Source: Heliopora coerulea (taxonomy: Eukaryota > Cnidaria > Anthozoa > Scleralcyonacea > Helioporidae). Taken from it: a stretch of DNA of 64,000 nt. Shown one piece after another: positions 47,501 to 60,451 of the stretch. Numbering within the stretch: position 1 is the first letter of the stretch; each line of letters starts with the position of its first letter. The position numbers were made by a program, and so were the translations under genes. Below the pieces are notes generated by a model. That model was not told the DNA's origin. It saw nothing but the letters and a program-made list of their open reading frames with translations, and did no database searches. The stretch is taken from contig JASJOG010000239.1 in NCBI GenBank assembly GCA_030142905.1, forward strand, positions 372,001 to 436,000, read 5' to 3'.

Positions 47501-48028
47501 ACGGGGATCAATTGTGTGTGCTTCGACATCAAATTTCAGTAATGGTGTGTGCTGTAGTCATGGTTGTATCGATATTGTGATTTCCTAGCGTCAGATAAGG
47601 TGATACGTTTCGGTTGAAAGACTCACGGACAACTTCGACTTACTATACCAGGTGAGTGAAACCTCATGCTTAATGTTACAATACCATATGAACTCACTGC
47701 CACAATGATTAGTGATGTTGAAATGGCACTACGGCTTTTGCGAATCCGTTGTTTTGGCGACAAATGCCTGATTTCGATCTATTTTAAATCACTTCGAAAC
47801 TTCGCATAACAGAATCTTCCTGGTTCGTTTTTTAAGATTTATTCCTTGACTTCCTTTGAGGTGGTTCGTTGTCAAGAAGAAATGTTGATTATAGTGGATG
47901 TCATTTGGTGTCTAAATTGTATTATGGCTCGTTAATTGCATGTTTCAAGAAGGACCTAGAAGCAGGCAGAACATTCAAGAATTTCCACGATAATTGAGAG
48001 GAAGGTGTACCCAGTATAAGGGAGCATT
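44538..48028. other. Intergenic, nothing recognised
   Basis: 3.5 kb between divergent MFS and Cas genes. Only short frames without domains are seen (for example 45901-46083). It should hold the promoters of both genes. Confidence 0.5.
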
Positions 48029-51000
48029 ATGACTTCGGTAAGACATGTATTTCCTTGACGTGAACCTATCCTGTCATTTGTCGTTGTATTACCCTACCCT
48101 TTCCGACGGAATATTTATGCTAAAGTGGGGAGATAAAGAAGGAAGCACTCAGTTCGCCTGTTCTTTGTTACTGGATAAACTATCTCCTCAGTCATTCCTA
48201 ACACAGCGTATTTGTGTAATGCGAGCGAACATGCAGTATTATGCGGTAAGATTTTTGTTAAATGTTTAAGTTTAATGCTCAGTTGACTATAGAATGTCAA
48301 AATAAACCTAGTTTTGCCAAGAAAATGACCAGATTATCTTGACGGTCGTGTTAGTTAAGTACATCAATGCTCAACTAAATGAAGTTGGGCAATTTTTTCC
48401 AGTCATGGTTGTTTGAGTGCACAGCATACAGACTACGTGAACCAAATGTAACCAGTAGTTAGATGTGAGATAAAACACAACATCAACATATGCTGACAAT
48501 GTGTTTATCAACAACTGTTGTTGGCAATGCGTAGATTCTGTTGTGATATCAAAATTCAAAAGCGTAAAGTTATAGAAATGTGGACGCGTTGAGCTCTTGC
48601 ATCTCTCTCAATAACCATTAGGCACTGTGAAAAGGTCCGAGTTTGTTTACTCCATTTTGTGGTCATCTTTACTCCATTAACTTTTATAAATCTGTCTCGT
48701 TTTTTAAAACTTAAATTTATTGATAGGTGGATAATATGTGCTAACTAAACAGACCTTTTAATTTCCATTTTTACATGCATGACTAAGCAGACAAGTACTT
48801 AAATCCGTCCATCCGGACTTTTTACAGATATTTAATAATTGGCAACGTTGAAAAAAGGGGTTTGTGAAAACTTAACCGACTTGGGTTCTGCCAGCCGCAG
48901 TATTTGAAACGTAAGATCATTAGCTTAGGGATTTGAGACGGATGTTCGGCTATTTCAGAAATGCTCGAAACACGCGATGTCAAATTGAAATCAGAATGAC
49001 TGCGTGTTTCTCTACATACGTGTGCTTTATTCAACGCTGCATAAAATTGTGGTTTTGTAACTCACCAAAATAGAAATTTCATCTGTTCCTCGCAAAATTC
49101 AGTAGTTGTAACTAAACGAGCCGGTCTTCGCACGAACTGAATGGTTCGTAAAACCGGACTATGCGGTTTAACTTCAGCACTGTACGCACCCTTGAGTTCG
49201 TGTAGCCGACAATATTTATTTGTACCAGGTGTGTTGAAATTCTTCATTTGACCAAATCCGGGGATCGTTCGTTCTCTTTTTACATTTTTATTTCTCATTT
49301 TGGCACGCTTCAATTTTAGCAGAAATGCTGACATTTAGATGTTTTCTGAGTTTAAAACCTTGTGCCCATTTTATCGTTACGATCGCCCCATTTGCCACGA
49401 TCTCTGAGTTGGAACCTGTTTGTAATACAATCCATAGAATTTATCACTATCACTTCGGTTGGCAATGTAAGTAACGACCTGGTGTCTATTTAAAATACAA
49501 TTGATCTTCAGGATCGCTAACCTGCTTGTCTACAGTCGCACTGCAGCCGCGGCGATCAAATAGACAACAAAAATTTGAACAATGCTGCTGGAATTTGAAA
49601 TAGTCCGTTATGAAGCGAATGTAAGCCACCCAAGCCTGGGAATTGACGTAAACGTGCGAAACGTTCTATTGAAATTCAAAATTAAAAGTCTGGGATATCA
49701 TTGTTTGAAATGCTAATCATGAAAGTATACATATATGTGCAGACTGAGACATTATTAAGCTGGAAGTAGTTTCGGTCTAAGTATTGCTGCCGATTATAGA
49801 TCCGTTCATTAACACGGGACAATTAGTGGTTCTGACTGTCGTCAACAAACTGGCCTTGCTGTCACTTTTGACTGCCCAGCGCTACCTAAGAGAGGCATCA
49901 TGTTTTAAAATCGTACGTCCAATATAAGATTTTACGACGAAAACGAGATTACATTTTGAAATTAGAATTTACGTGTAATTCCAGTTACTCTTTGAGCGTA
50001 CAATGTTTAAAAAACCAATGTAGATTGCTTCATTCGGGGATATTAAGATAGTTTAAGCTGCTTGAAGTAATCGCTACCAAAGTGATTGGTGGTGTTTTAA
50101 CGCCATTGAACATGTGCAAGGGGTTTTTCGAGTAAAGAGATGCAGCGTTTTAACTTCTTGAGTAGTCCAATAACGACAGGAGATCTTGAGCAAAGAGCGA
50201 AGGCTTAGGACTGTGAGATAAGCCCAAATTTTATTGTTGCTTTGCGTAAGCTTCCTGTTTTGGTTCAACAGACGTATTTCGATAGAAAAAAAAAAGATCC
50301 CTAATAGATCACGTCTTGCCTTCTTACCCTATCCAAATCTCAACTTTGGTCTCCTTCTTCCATTAACTATGTCCCAATACGTCTTGCTATGTTCACATCA
50401 CAATTGCTATACAAGGTTATAACAAACGTTTACTTGTGACTTAATTTGGAGCAAATTAGTTTTGTTTATCAACTTTATTGCACTGCTCCCTTCGAATGAC
50501 CCCTTCAACTCACGTTGGAGGTAATGTACTCCGGATGTAGCAAACTGTTGATTTACTTTGCAGTTTTAAATAGTTTTTCATCAATGAAGGCTTTCCTCTG
50601 CTGAGAAATTAAGAAAAGTCCTGGCTGTGACTCCTGTCGCGCGTAATTTTTTTTTTCTCTCGGTTTGTCGCCGCTTTCTTAAAAATATGTCATCGGTGTC
50701 GGTATGCTGCGATGTAAAACCGATAACAAGCCGAAGCCAAAAAGAATATTTTCCGTCCTCGGCAAGTCTGGAAGTGAATAAGTTGTCTTTTGAAGTTCAG
50801 TAAGAAACGATACTATGGCAAGCCAGTCAACACCTGAAGACCCAGTATTTCTGTTTCAGAAATTGAAACTATCGTTTACCCTGACAACACCTTGCGTAAC
50901 AACAATACTCTTTGCATGACTAAAGTGCCAAATGTGTACGGGGGGTATCAGCTCTCCAAACAACTGAAAAACACGCCATATCTAGTGGAGACAACCTGAG

Positions 51001-54000
51001 CGATAGATTTACCGGGCGTGAATCGTAACCTGTCAAGAATATTAACGCCCAGCGTGGAATACACAGAAGAGCAATTCACCATTACTGTTGTAAAAATGTT
51101 TAATAGAATCTGACATTTCATAGCTAAACTTGCAACATCTTGAATATATTCTCTGAAGATGCAGCAAGTTTGGCAACGAAACCTCAGATTCTATTTAATA
51201 TTTTGTGCTTGGCATTAATCTTCTTGGCATAATGGGAACACACTCCCGACACAAGAGGTTTCAGAAAGAAACTCGAGTTCGAGTTGTTTTCAGTTAGGGT
51301 GAAGTTGAACTAAGCTCAGTCGGTAGTCAACATTAATGAAAACGTCTCCGATTCAAAATTTCAAATCGAAATCTAGAAATACCTCTCAGATGAAAAAATT
51401 TGGGGCGGACTAAGAAAAATTAGTATCGCAACACTCACATAATGTTTATGAAAACCCTTAAACTGAAAAGCCTACCAAGTATTTCCACCATGTCGGACGT
51501 GCGGTTCAAAAGGTTAATCTCCCACAATCCTCATCTGTTTTTCCATATCATCAGGCATGTGATAGACAAACTACACCTACGCCTACGGTGACACCACTTT
51601 TGGCAACTTGAGACGACGATACTTTACACCTGCTTATTGATGTTACGTGCTTGGAAGGCAATATTCATTGCTCGAGCATTTTTATTTTCAATCAGTATTG
51701 GTTAACGACATCCTTAAAATAAGCCCGAACTGCTTCTGTTGTAGAACAAACTCAGTAAGTCACGTTCGGCGTTTCTCTCAGTACAGAAAGTCACAAAGGA
51801 AATGAAAGATCATATATTAAGATTTGCGATGACTGATTTACAGGTGGGACTTGCAGTAATACGGGAAGCGCTAAATACTTCCGATAAATTCCTTTTTTAT
51901 CGTTGTCAAAAGAAGAAAAACAGATATTTTAACGTTTAAAACTGTGCCTATTTAGCTATTTAGTTGTATTTTCGTCCAGTTTTTTCCCACTTAGTTACGC
52001 GTACATTTCAGTGTGCGTGCTCAAATATACAATCAACATGTGGAAGTGTTTCATCGAACTGATACGCCCGTAATGATCATACAACGTCAAATCGTGAGAT
52101 AATTACGTGACCCAAACAGTACATTGCCAGAGTTCTCTACTCCATGTTTGCTGGTTTCATACACGTGTTCACAGACTATTATCGTCGACCACAGTTTTAA
52201 CTGTTTGTTCAAAATGATGCACCCTCGGTTATCTTCCCAGAGTTTGTAAGTGGGAGGATTATAACATTTGGGAGGGAGTGACGCGTACACGAGAGGGCGA
52301 CTGCATTTCCCATGTCCAACGAGTAGACGAGTGGGGGGGGGGGGGGGTTATGGAAGTGGCGGAAAGGGGTGCAAACCTGAAATTAAGGCCCACAACTTGT
52401 AAATCTCAGTGCTACAAATTCAATTACCGTGTCAGTACGTCCTGAAACGTGGGTGTAAGGATTGGCAACTCATGCCATGTTTATCGCCAGGGGGGAAGAC
52501 CTGGTTTCTCAAAGGTCTGGCCTATACTTCACGATTTTCTCATACGACTGTACATTCTGATGTATGTGATTCAGTCAAAGGGTCTCTAGGACGGATTGCA
52601 ACATTCACGAACGAACAGTGAGCAGGAATTGTGCTCTTATGAGTAAATTACATTCGTCAGGATGAAGAATTGTATGCGAGAATGGAGTGGTGTGGATAGG
52701 TCTTGACAAATGTTCAACGAGCTTCTTAACCATTGTTCCTCCGTCAGGAAAACACGGCCCACGCCATTGTAGTAATCACAAGATGTACACGAGGTCGTTA
52801 TCGTTGTTTCTTGGGGCCATTCATAGATAAGATTGACGTGCACGATTGTTCATTCCTCATGTATCCGATGAACTTACAGGAGTCTCCCGCACGTATTGTT
52901 ACATTGGTGAGCGAATCGGAAGCACGAGTTGTGCCTTTGAGATAACATTGCATGCCCCATGATGGAATATCGTATACGACAGTCGTATAGTGTAAATGGC
53001 CTCTAAGAGAAATAATTTCTGAGGAAGATCGTTTTCAGCTTGCTCCTCATCAAGGGCCGATCTTCGTTCGTGACTACATGAAGTAATGAATGTCGTCAAG
53101 ATTATTTTAAAGTAAAAAAAAAAAAATCTAAGTGCATTTTTACTTTCACTTGCACGCTTGTACTTTTACTTTACTTTCACTGTACTTTAATTTTACTTCA
53201 CTATTTGTAACCTCTTCCTTTTTTTCCTTCAGGTTGTTCTAGCGAAAGCTCTTTACAATAACGACTCCGAAGCCGACGATGAACTGTCATTCAAGAAGGG
53301 AGATGTTGTCACAGTACTTGAGACTGATTTTGAAGGCATGGCTGGATGGTGGCTTTGTGCTCTCGCTGACAAACAAGGAGTAGCACCCGGTAATCGTTTG
53401 CAGTTACTTTCCTATGGCGACGACCAAACTGATGGTTCGCATGATACCTACGACTCTCCTGGAAGCGCTTACAAAAAGAAGTATGGCGATGTTGATTATG
53501 ACGTTCCAAAGCCACACAATGGCCTAACACCCTCAGAATACCCTGACTATGCTATCCCTAAAACACCATATGGTGACATACCACTCCATGAGTCACAGCG
53601 TCACGGTTTTGTTCTCCCCAGTCCTCGTTCTCTGAAATCATTTGATGTGAGAAACAGTAATTCCTCCGATGGTCTGGTTTCCAATGAAGTCTATGACGCA
53701 CCATCGAGGTGGAGCTCGGAAAGGTCTAGTGTCGAATTTCGTTTTTCTGGGGAAGTTTACCAAGAGAGTGGGCCCGAGGAAATGTACGATGTTCCGTCAA
53801 GGAATTCCATGGAATCGGACGATGGTGCAAGTGGACAACAAGGGGACATAACACTTCCTGTCCCACTTCTTCACCCACAGTCACGGAGTGCGGGCAATGG
53901 TGACCAAGGTGACAGTAGTGGCTGGCGAGATATTCAAGAGATTTATGACTCTCCAACTAGTGTTACGCAAGACATGAAAGATGGTTCACTGACAGTTTCC

Positions 54001-56802
54001 GACTCCCTTGGCAACACGTACGACAAAGTGCCATTGGTTACGGACGGCAGTAATAAACGAAGACATTTATTACAGTCAGTATCTGGTGACAGCGGTATAT
54101 ATGATACTCTCCCGGATGAGTTGTACGATGTGCCTTCGACTGTGCCTGATGATACCTATGATGTTCCAGCCGGAGAATCGACCCAGTCTTTTTATGAGAG
54201 CATGAATTTTCCACACGATGGTAATAACAACCCCCCTACATCTGCCTATTACGATGAAATGACTGGAAATGGCGCAGTTTATGCCGTTCCTCATGAGAAA
54301 AATGTTGCAAGGGGAGTTTATGATAATTGCGATATTGCGCAGGTGGGGAAAGAGTTGAGGGTGGAGGGACAGCTGGCAGCGACGTCGACAAATGGAGCGA
54401 GTCAGGGGGGTGAGAAGAAAGCAAAGAAACACAGTGAAAGCGATGATTACGTCGATTATCAAGAAATTTACGGAATGGGTCAAGAGGAGCCTGAAGATCC
54501 TCAGGTATGAATAAATATAACTAAATATTTAACTATAAAAGTTCTATATATCTAGTTTATTAGGTCTTCTCATTTTAATATTAATCCACACAAGCTCATT
54601 CAGTTAGGTCATTCTTATTATGGTTTGAAACGGTAACCACTCTGACACGCCCGTTTCTTAACTTACGTCTCAAGTGTAGAAGACAAAAATGTGGAAGGTT
54701 TGTGGTCAGGAAGAAATAGATGTTGTCATAACGTTTTTGGACAAAAACAAAACCGAAATATCCATCTTGGAACGTGATATTCAAGTAAAAACAAGAAAAG
54801 ACACTGTAATCGTGTTAATATTTCGACTCTATTTCGTGGTCATCGTCAAACCAAATTTGTCCCCGAAATATTCAAGAGGGATATTTTCAATTTAATTTTT
54901 CTACTTTATTCCTTCAATTGTCGGTTGTCGCTGAGACATTTCCATAGGATTTAAGCTTTACGAAAGTTCCGATATCTAACATAACAGCAAGCTCTCGCCG
55001 TCCGAGGAGTAATCTGTAAAATTCTTGAGATTTCTAACTTCTAAATTTTTAGAAACTACGGTACATACCAACTCTATCTCCGAGGCGTGTTTTTGGATTT
55101 CTTTATATAGCCATCTGAAGTTAGCGGCGGTTACCTTAATAGCAGTCGTTATTCTATCTTTCAGATGGGTAACAAATCCATCTCTGTGTATAAACGTATA
55201 CACATGGAAAAAGTTCGGGAACTTGATATCAGTCACAGCGATGCAATGGCAAACTTGGATAAGCTTCAGCAAGCGGTAGACGTCGCGGTAACCAAGTTAT
55301 TGAGCTTCGTTACCGAGGACTGGCGACAACCAGAGGTTCTTAGTTTGAATATTAACGGTATTCGCGACATTTCTGGCAAAATGAAAGTAGCTCTTCGACT
55401 TCTAACCGAATTTGGCCTGAGTACTGTGGTCAACTCACAAAAGCTATCTGATAACGAGATTAGCAGAAAGATCAAGGAGGCCCTAGAGCCTTTGTTACAG
55501 ACTTACTACTCTGTCAAGAGTGCCATTCAGCGATTGGACAAAACGGATTGGAAGTCAGCCTATCAGATGAATGATGATGATGACTTGAACAGAATTGCGA
55601 AGATGGCTCGAGGCATTCCTTGTGATGCGTACAATCTTGGAGCAGTTATTGCAAATATTTCATCACTACTCTTTAAGAAAACACCCGATGAGGTGCATAC
55701 TGCGACAAGATCCTTCAATACAAAAATCCAGACGCAGCATCCGACTTCCCTGATAAGCTCGTCGCCTGCAGTTGCACAAAAAGAGAGCGTGAAAGGACTG
55801 GAAGTGAACAAGGTCGCGTCCGAACCGGTTGGAATGAGAGCAAAACACGTGATCGTTTCTGACACGGAAAAGAAACCTCCTCCCAAGATTTCGCCTAAGC
55901 CCAAGAAAGACAGGAGTCCAAAGAGACAAGGTAGTAACGCTCCAGTGAGCGTCTCCGAGTTAACCAATAATTTATTAAATCAAATCGAGGACATGAAGAC
56001 ACCACGAAGCTTTGGTCTTACGAGGAAAGCAAGTAAGAAGCTGAGTCCGAAGACTGTGAGGCGCCTTTGCTCTATTGGGCTGACAAGTGATGATAAAAAT
56101 AGCGAGAAAATTTTGGAAGACGTCACGTCTGTTCCCCCCAAGCCCTCCCGACAATGCAGCAGTCCGGCTGAGCCCGGTCAGAGCAGTCGTTTATCTCTGT
56201 CTGAAGCGAAAGCGTTTCTGGGGAACACATTATCAGATCCTGGAATTCAAAAATCATCGTCTTCAGCAATAGTGGATAGTGAATTATCGGTATCCGTGAA
56301 AAACAGGATTCTCTCATTCAAAGGGGAAGAATTTGATTTATTGTCTGAATCAGAAAAATCTCGCAGGAACGACATGGAAGGCGTTAACTTCACTGGAAAC
56401 AATGACGCAAAGAATGTGCAGCGTTTCAATTCCGTTGTGGAAAAAATGGACAATCAGTTTGTTATTCTTAAAGAAGGCATCAAAAGTTTCGTGGAAAGTG
56501 TACGAGAATGCCAAGAACCCAAAGTGTTCGTGGCACACAGTAAATTCATCGTGTTGAGTGCGCATAAGTTAGTATATGTCGGCGACGGTGCTTCACGAAG
56601 GATCACGAACATCAACATACGGAATAAAATCTCCGAAGTCACTAACTCATTGTCTGAAGTCATTAACGATTTCGTGGAAAATATTAAGAATGCTGCCAGA
56701 GAATATCCCGACGAGAATGCCTTGAACGTAATGATAAAAAGTGCGGCAAAAGTAACTGAAATGGCGTTGCAGCTTTATAAAACACTCGGTGATCACGCGT
56801 AA
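48029..56802 (+). CDS. BCAR1: Cas-family adhesion scaffold (p130Cas/NEDD9-like)
   Basis: Exons: proposed 48029-48037 (M-T-S, donor gtaaga), then 53233-54504 and 55165-56802, in phase, giving 972 residues. The SH3 domain spans about 4-66 (LAKALYNN, DELSFKKGD, WWLCAL, GVAPGNRL). PGNRL in place of the usual PSNYV is the Cas signature, and the SH3 binds FAK/PYK2 proline motifs. The substrate region, about 70-425, has about a dozen YDxP-type sites (YDVP, YDSP, YDAP, YDTLP) for Crk/Nck SH2 binding once phosphorylated by Src. YVDYQEIYG lies near the end of exon 2. Exon 3 opens with the serine-rich four-helix bundle (about 435-600), followed by a Pro/Lys/Ser linker (KKPPPKISPKPKK) and a C-terminal FAT-like helical domain (about 845-970). 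Exon 1 is the least certain part: it rests on phase, splice signal and the tiny first exon usual in this family. Confidence 0.88.
52333..52347. repeat. Poly(G) tract
   Basis: Fifteen consecutive G residues, unusual in this AT-rich window; it may form a G-quadruplex or be a length-error hotspot. Confidence 0.85.
52540..52990. repeat. Diverged ~300-bp direct duplication upstream of Cas exon 2
   Basis: The block around 52575-52645 (TCTCTAGGACG, ATTGCAACATT, GAATTGTGCTCTTATGAG) resembles that around 52880-52942 (TCTCCCGCACG, ATTGTTACATT, GAGTTGTGCCTTTGAG) in the same order, with similar flanks (CACGATT, TGATGTATG / CCGATGAAC). It is an old tandem duplication or repeat remnant; no coding function is seen. 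Confidence 0.45.
54815..54860 (-). repeat. Dispersed hairpin repeat, minimal copy in Cas intron 2
   Basis: On the minus strand: ACGATGACC, a weak stem, AGTCGAAATATTA, the same order as the copies at 384-545 and 42086-42200. Badly decayed. Confidence 0.4.
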
Positions 56803-57435
56803 AGCGCATAAGAACAATCTGAAAAAAGAACGTTTACATAAAAAATTTAAGTGTTTATAAGTTTAGAGCGACAAAATGTTTAATTTTTGTTTTTATTCTC
56901 TAGTGGCAAAACTTTTCTTTATATTTGTACTTGTAGAATAGCGTGCATGGAAACTAATTTACTTGGTCCAGGGCCAGTTTAAGAGAAGAAAATGAGAATT
57001 TTTTGACCTCATAATTGGTGAGTCTTATTCTCACGAATTCGCGTCGCGAAACCTCAGGGCATCTACACTGTTTTCACATGAAACAATTCCGTGTTTTGTG
57101 TAAAATTACACTATTAAAGCTCTTAGTACTTGAAGTTTGCGTTCGGCAATTACGACGTCACACATTTAAGATTTATGATTCAAGCATCTCAGCAAATAAG
57201 AGTGGAAGCCTCAAAGCTTCCAAAGTGTTTGTTTGATGTATCTTCTGTAATCTCAAGCCACAAATTGCAGTTCCTCAAACCGTTACATTTGACCTTTATA
57301 CAGTTTTGATGTCCGCTGGAAATTTTCATAAAAATACCACCTCGGACAGTTTTGTAGCACGTAGGATGTAGCTTAAAACTTGGGGACAATTGTAAATATT
57401 TAGTATCACGTTTGGCTTAGCGAAATTACTTCTGG

Positions 57436-57441
57436 AATAAA
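57436..57441 (+). terminator. Poly(A) signal AATAAA, probable for the Cas gene
   Basis: Canonical hexamer about 640 bases after the Cas stop codon on the same strand; positional evidence only. Confidence 0.4.
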
Positions 57442-57680
57442 TTGTAAGGCTTTTGTAAGACAAGAAGTTGTGTGTTGTAGACTTCGAAAATATGAAATTA
57501 AAGTCATAATTGACTAACAAAATTATAGAACGTTGTCGATTACAAATAACCACGAGATTTAAAGTACAACTGGACGCTAATGGTTTTATATATCATAAGT
57601 TATTCCCAAAGGGAAAAATTTCGCTTCAAAACAATTTTAGTTGGTAAATAACTTTGCTGTCGAGTTACCCTATAATATTT

Positions 57681-57975
57681 AACAATTAGATTATGAGCTC
57701 GAGATTTCTATGAGGTGATAGTTGACGAGGACAAAGCCCGAGTCAACTATCACCTCAGGAATCGAGAGCGAATAATCTAATTGTTTTAGTAGAAACACTT
57801 AGCAAAGAACATTTTTCGTCTTCTCTGGGATTGCACTTTCAAGTAGGCAATCTATTTCGTCTTCAGAAACTTCACAAAAACGAGAGGCGGAAGCCATTTT
57901 CGCTACTCGCTATCGACGAATAGATAGCGAGTAGCGTAGCCAATCAGAATGCAGCATTTGCAATAGTACTCGACT
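57681..57975. mobile_element. Double-hairpin foldback element, copy 2
   Basis: The first hairpin pairs 57681-57726 with 57742-57785 (start AACAATTAGATT). A second, perfect hairpin has 13-base arms CGCTACTCGCTAT (57901-57913 with 57924-57936). It is followed by GCCAATCAGAATGCAG and an end TTTCTACTAAT. Same architecture as 41491-41830: AACAATTA.TAGATT hairpin, about 100 bases, hairpin, CCAATCAGAAT. Confidence 0.65.
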
Positions 57976-59484
57976 AAGTTTCTACTAATGATGATTATGA
58001 CTTGTAATCAAAAACGTTTTATAATTTTATTTTGGTGTTTCTAAACCATTTGATATTTTAACCTGTATATATATTTGATTTTTTGAAAGCGAGCATTGGG
58101 ACATCAAGGTATAATAGTTTATATAAGTTAAAAAATAATTGGCCTATCATGGGTTCAGAGAATGGAATGCTCGAACGAAAGAAAGCAGTCATAGGATCCA
58201 CAGGTTATTTTACAAAGTTTTATGCTGAATACGGACAAGATTCAAATATTACAATGCATATTATAATATTATAATGCGTACATCATGTGAAAATGTTGGT
58301 GTTTTGGGATTGACTTTTGCATTGTGCATGAAAATCTAAAAAAAAAATTCACTGCCCGTAACAAGTACAAACCATCATGAATATTTAATGACATTAAACA
58401 TGGTTCTCACTTGCGCATGCTCCGCAAACTCGGCAAACTCACAATTCAGAAACTTTGAACTCTAGACCTCTTCTTAAGCCAAAGTCGTTCGTTTTCTACC
58501 GCACTGAAGAAAAGGAGTGCATTCTGTATTCACCTTTTTAGCATGCAAGCCATCTGGAAGTCAACCTTTATTCATGACTTCCCAGTAGATCATGAGTGGA
58601 CTTTCCTTTACATATTGGGAAATCTAATTATGAAACCGACGGAAATAGGGGTGAAAACGTCCTGGACGAAGTCTCTTTGCCAAAGAATCTTTCAAAATAA
58701 AGAGAATCCATAAATTTTTACCTTCAGGAAGTTCAATCTGTACGCCATGCTAGTTCTTCTAGAGAACTTCCACGCTTTCAAGAATTTCCTTTAGACTTTT
58801 CAGTTTTGTTGTTTACTTTTATTTCATATAATTTGAGTTTATTTCCATGTGCTATTATCTTTAAAAAAACTGCTGAGCTTTCGTCCCGTTCGCCCGCGAA
58901 GTAAACTCAAATTACGTGAAACAAATGTATTATTCCATCCAAAGCTTCAAAGAACACATTCGTAGTTTCCTATTGCCAACGCCGCAACTTGGGTGAACTG
59001 CTTAATGTCTTGAGAACGTGAAGTGTAATGTGGAAGAACAGAGAGATAATAGTGAGAACTGTACCGAAAGAAAACATTCAAGTCACCAAGACACGTACTA
59101 AACCTTACAGAAATTTCTGGGTAATATATTATTTTAATAGTTTAGTTAGAAAATACACACAAGTAAAATAAACTGCCATGCTGAACATCAACCTACCTAA
59201 CGTAGCGGTATCCAGCTAGATCGAGCCATTACTCGGTCTCGCTGCATGTTCAAGAGTCAAGGTTAGGACAACCGCCCATTAATTTTGATATTTTTTTTTA
59301 CCCAAACCTCCCATTGGTCAACACGCAAAAACATGCCGAGAGCTCTTGAATTGCTTTACAGGAAACTAGATAACTCTGAATGCGGCAGATTTTGCAGGAA
59401 TTACATCGTCTTCAAGTTATTTCATTGACAGAAGAGGTTCACTTTGACCACCTCAAATTGCGGGAACCACTGAGTATTTTGATA

Positions 59485-59657
59485 AAATACACAACAACGG
59501 TAACTCCAAAAATTGATAACATATTTAATTTATTCGACGTTTCGACTAGGCTTTAGTCATCTTCAGGAAAGATGACTAAAGATGACTAAAGCCTAGTCGA
59601 AACGTCGAATAAATTAAATATGTTATCGATTTTTGGAGTTACCGTTGTTGTGTATTT
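59485..59657. repeat. Near-perfect palindrome with 77-base arms
   Basis: Arms 59485-59561 and 59581-59657 are reverse complements with one visible mismatch. The 19-base spacer contains an extra partial copy (GATGACTAAA). Each arm includes CTAGTCGAAACGTCGAATAA, preceded by GATGACTAAAGC, so it is related in pattern to the dispersed hairpin repeats. Confidence 0.9.
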
Positions 59658-60451
59658 GACCACCTCCAGTTGGAGTATTGTTCACCATTGCTTTCTTTGT
59701 GTCGAAAAAGACAAAGCTTTATAACTTAGATGGTGATCCGCAAGCGTGCCAGGTGATCTATTTTAACTGAAGTTTTCTAATTGCATCTCGCTACCTTTGT
59801 GACTTCTGACAACTTGCTTTCAAGTAATAACTTCTGATTCTTGTCTGCTAAAATGAACCTTAATATACTACAGAGTAATATATTACAAGTTCGTAACAGA
59901 CTTATTTAGCTTCGCAATTTGTCTACTCGTTTCAGACATCTCGAATTCTCGATGACTCTTAAAGGGCCTTTTTGTTCCTTCATTCTTTTATACCTTTGTT
60001 CAAATGGAAATTGATCATAAAGGAACACAGTTATAACACAAAGAAACAGTCATGAAAGGGAACGTCATATGATCAGTGATGGGCCATCAAAAAGCAATGC
60101 TTTTGCAAGAGATATATATATATCTGTTAAATTCTTCCTCGGCCCTAGGGACATTAGCAAGCTTTTAGAGTACAGGAAGTATCAGGAGGTATTGACTCAA
60201 TATCGGTGCAAGCTTACACTCCAGGGCACAGGATATTCCACTTGAAACAAGTTTCCGTATTGCAGAGAATAAAGCCACTTGAGAAGAATTTACACATATA
60301 AGGTTGCTCGTGGTACTTAAGAATTTCCTTGGAGACCTCCTTGTCCCCTATTACTCATGTCTAAATATATACCAGACTAGGATAAGCTTCTGTAGTTTTC
60401 GTTTATCTCACGCATGAAATTATAACCGTAATTACTAAACTAAGTGTTCTG

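Larger units (their letters stand above)
48038..53232. other. Long intron 1 of the Cas gene
   Basis: 5.2 kb without recognisable exons if exon 1 is correct, otherwise 5' flank. It contains a 15-base poly(G) at 52333-52347 and a diverged direct duplication at about 52540-52990. Confidence 0.45.
56803..60451. other. Convergent intergenic region, Cas 3' end to RIC8 3' end
   Basis: 3.6 kb with no recognisable gene. Holds a double-hairpin foldback copy (57681-57975) and a 77-base-arm palindrome (59485-59657). Confidence 0.55.
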
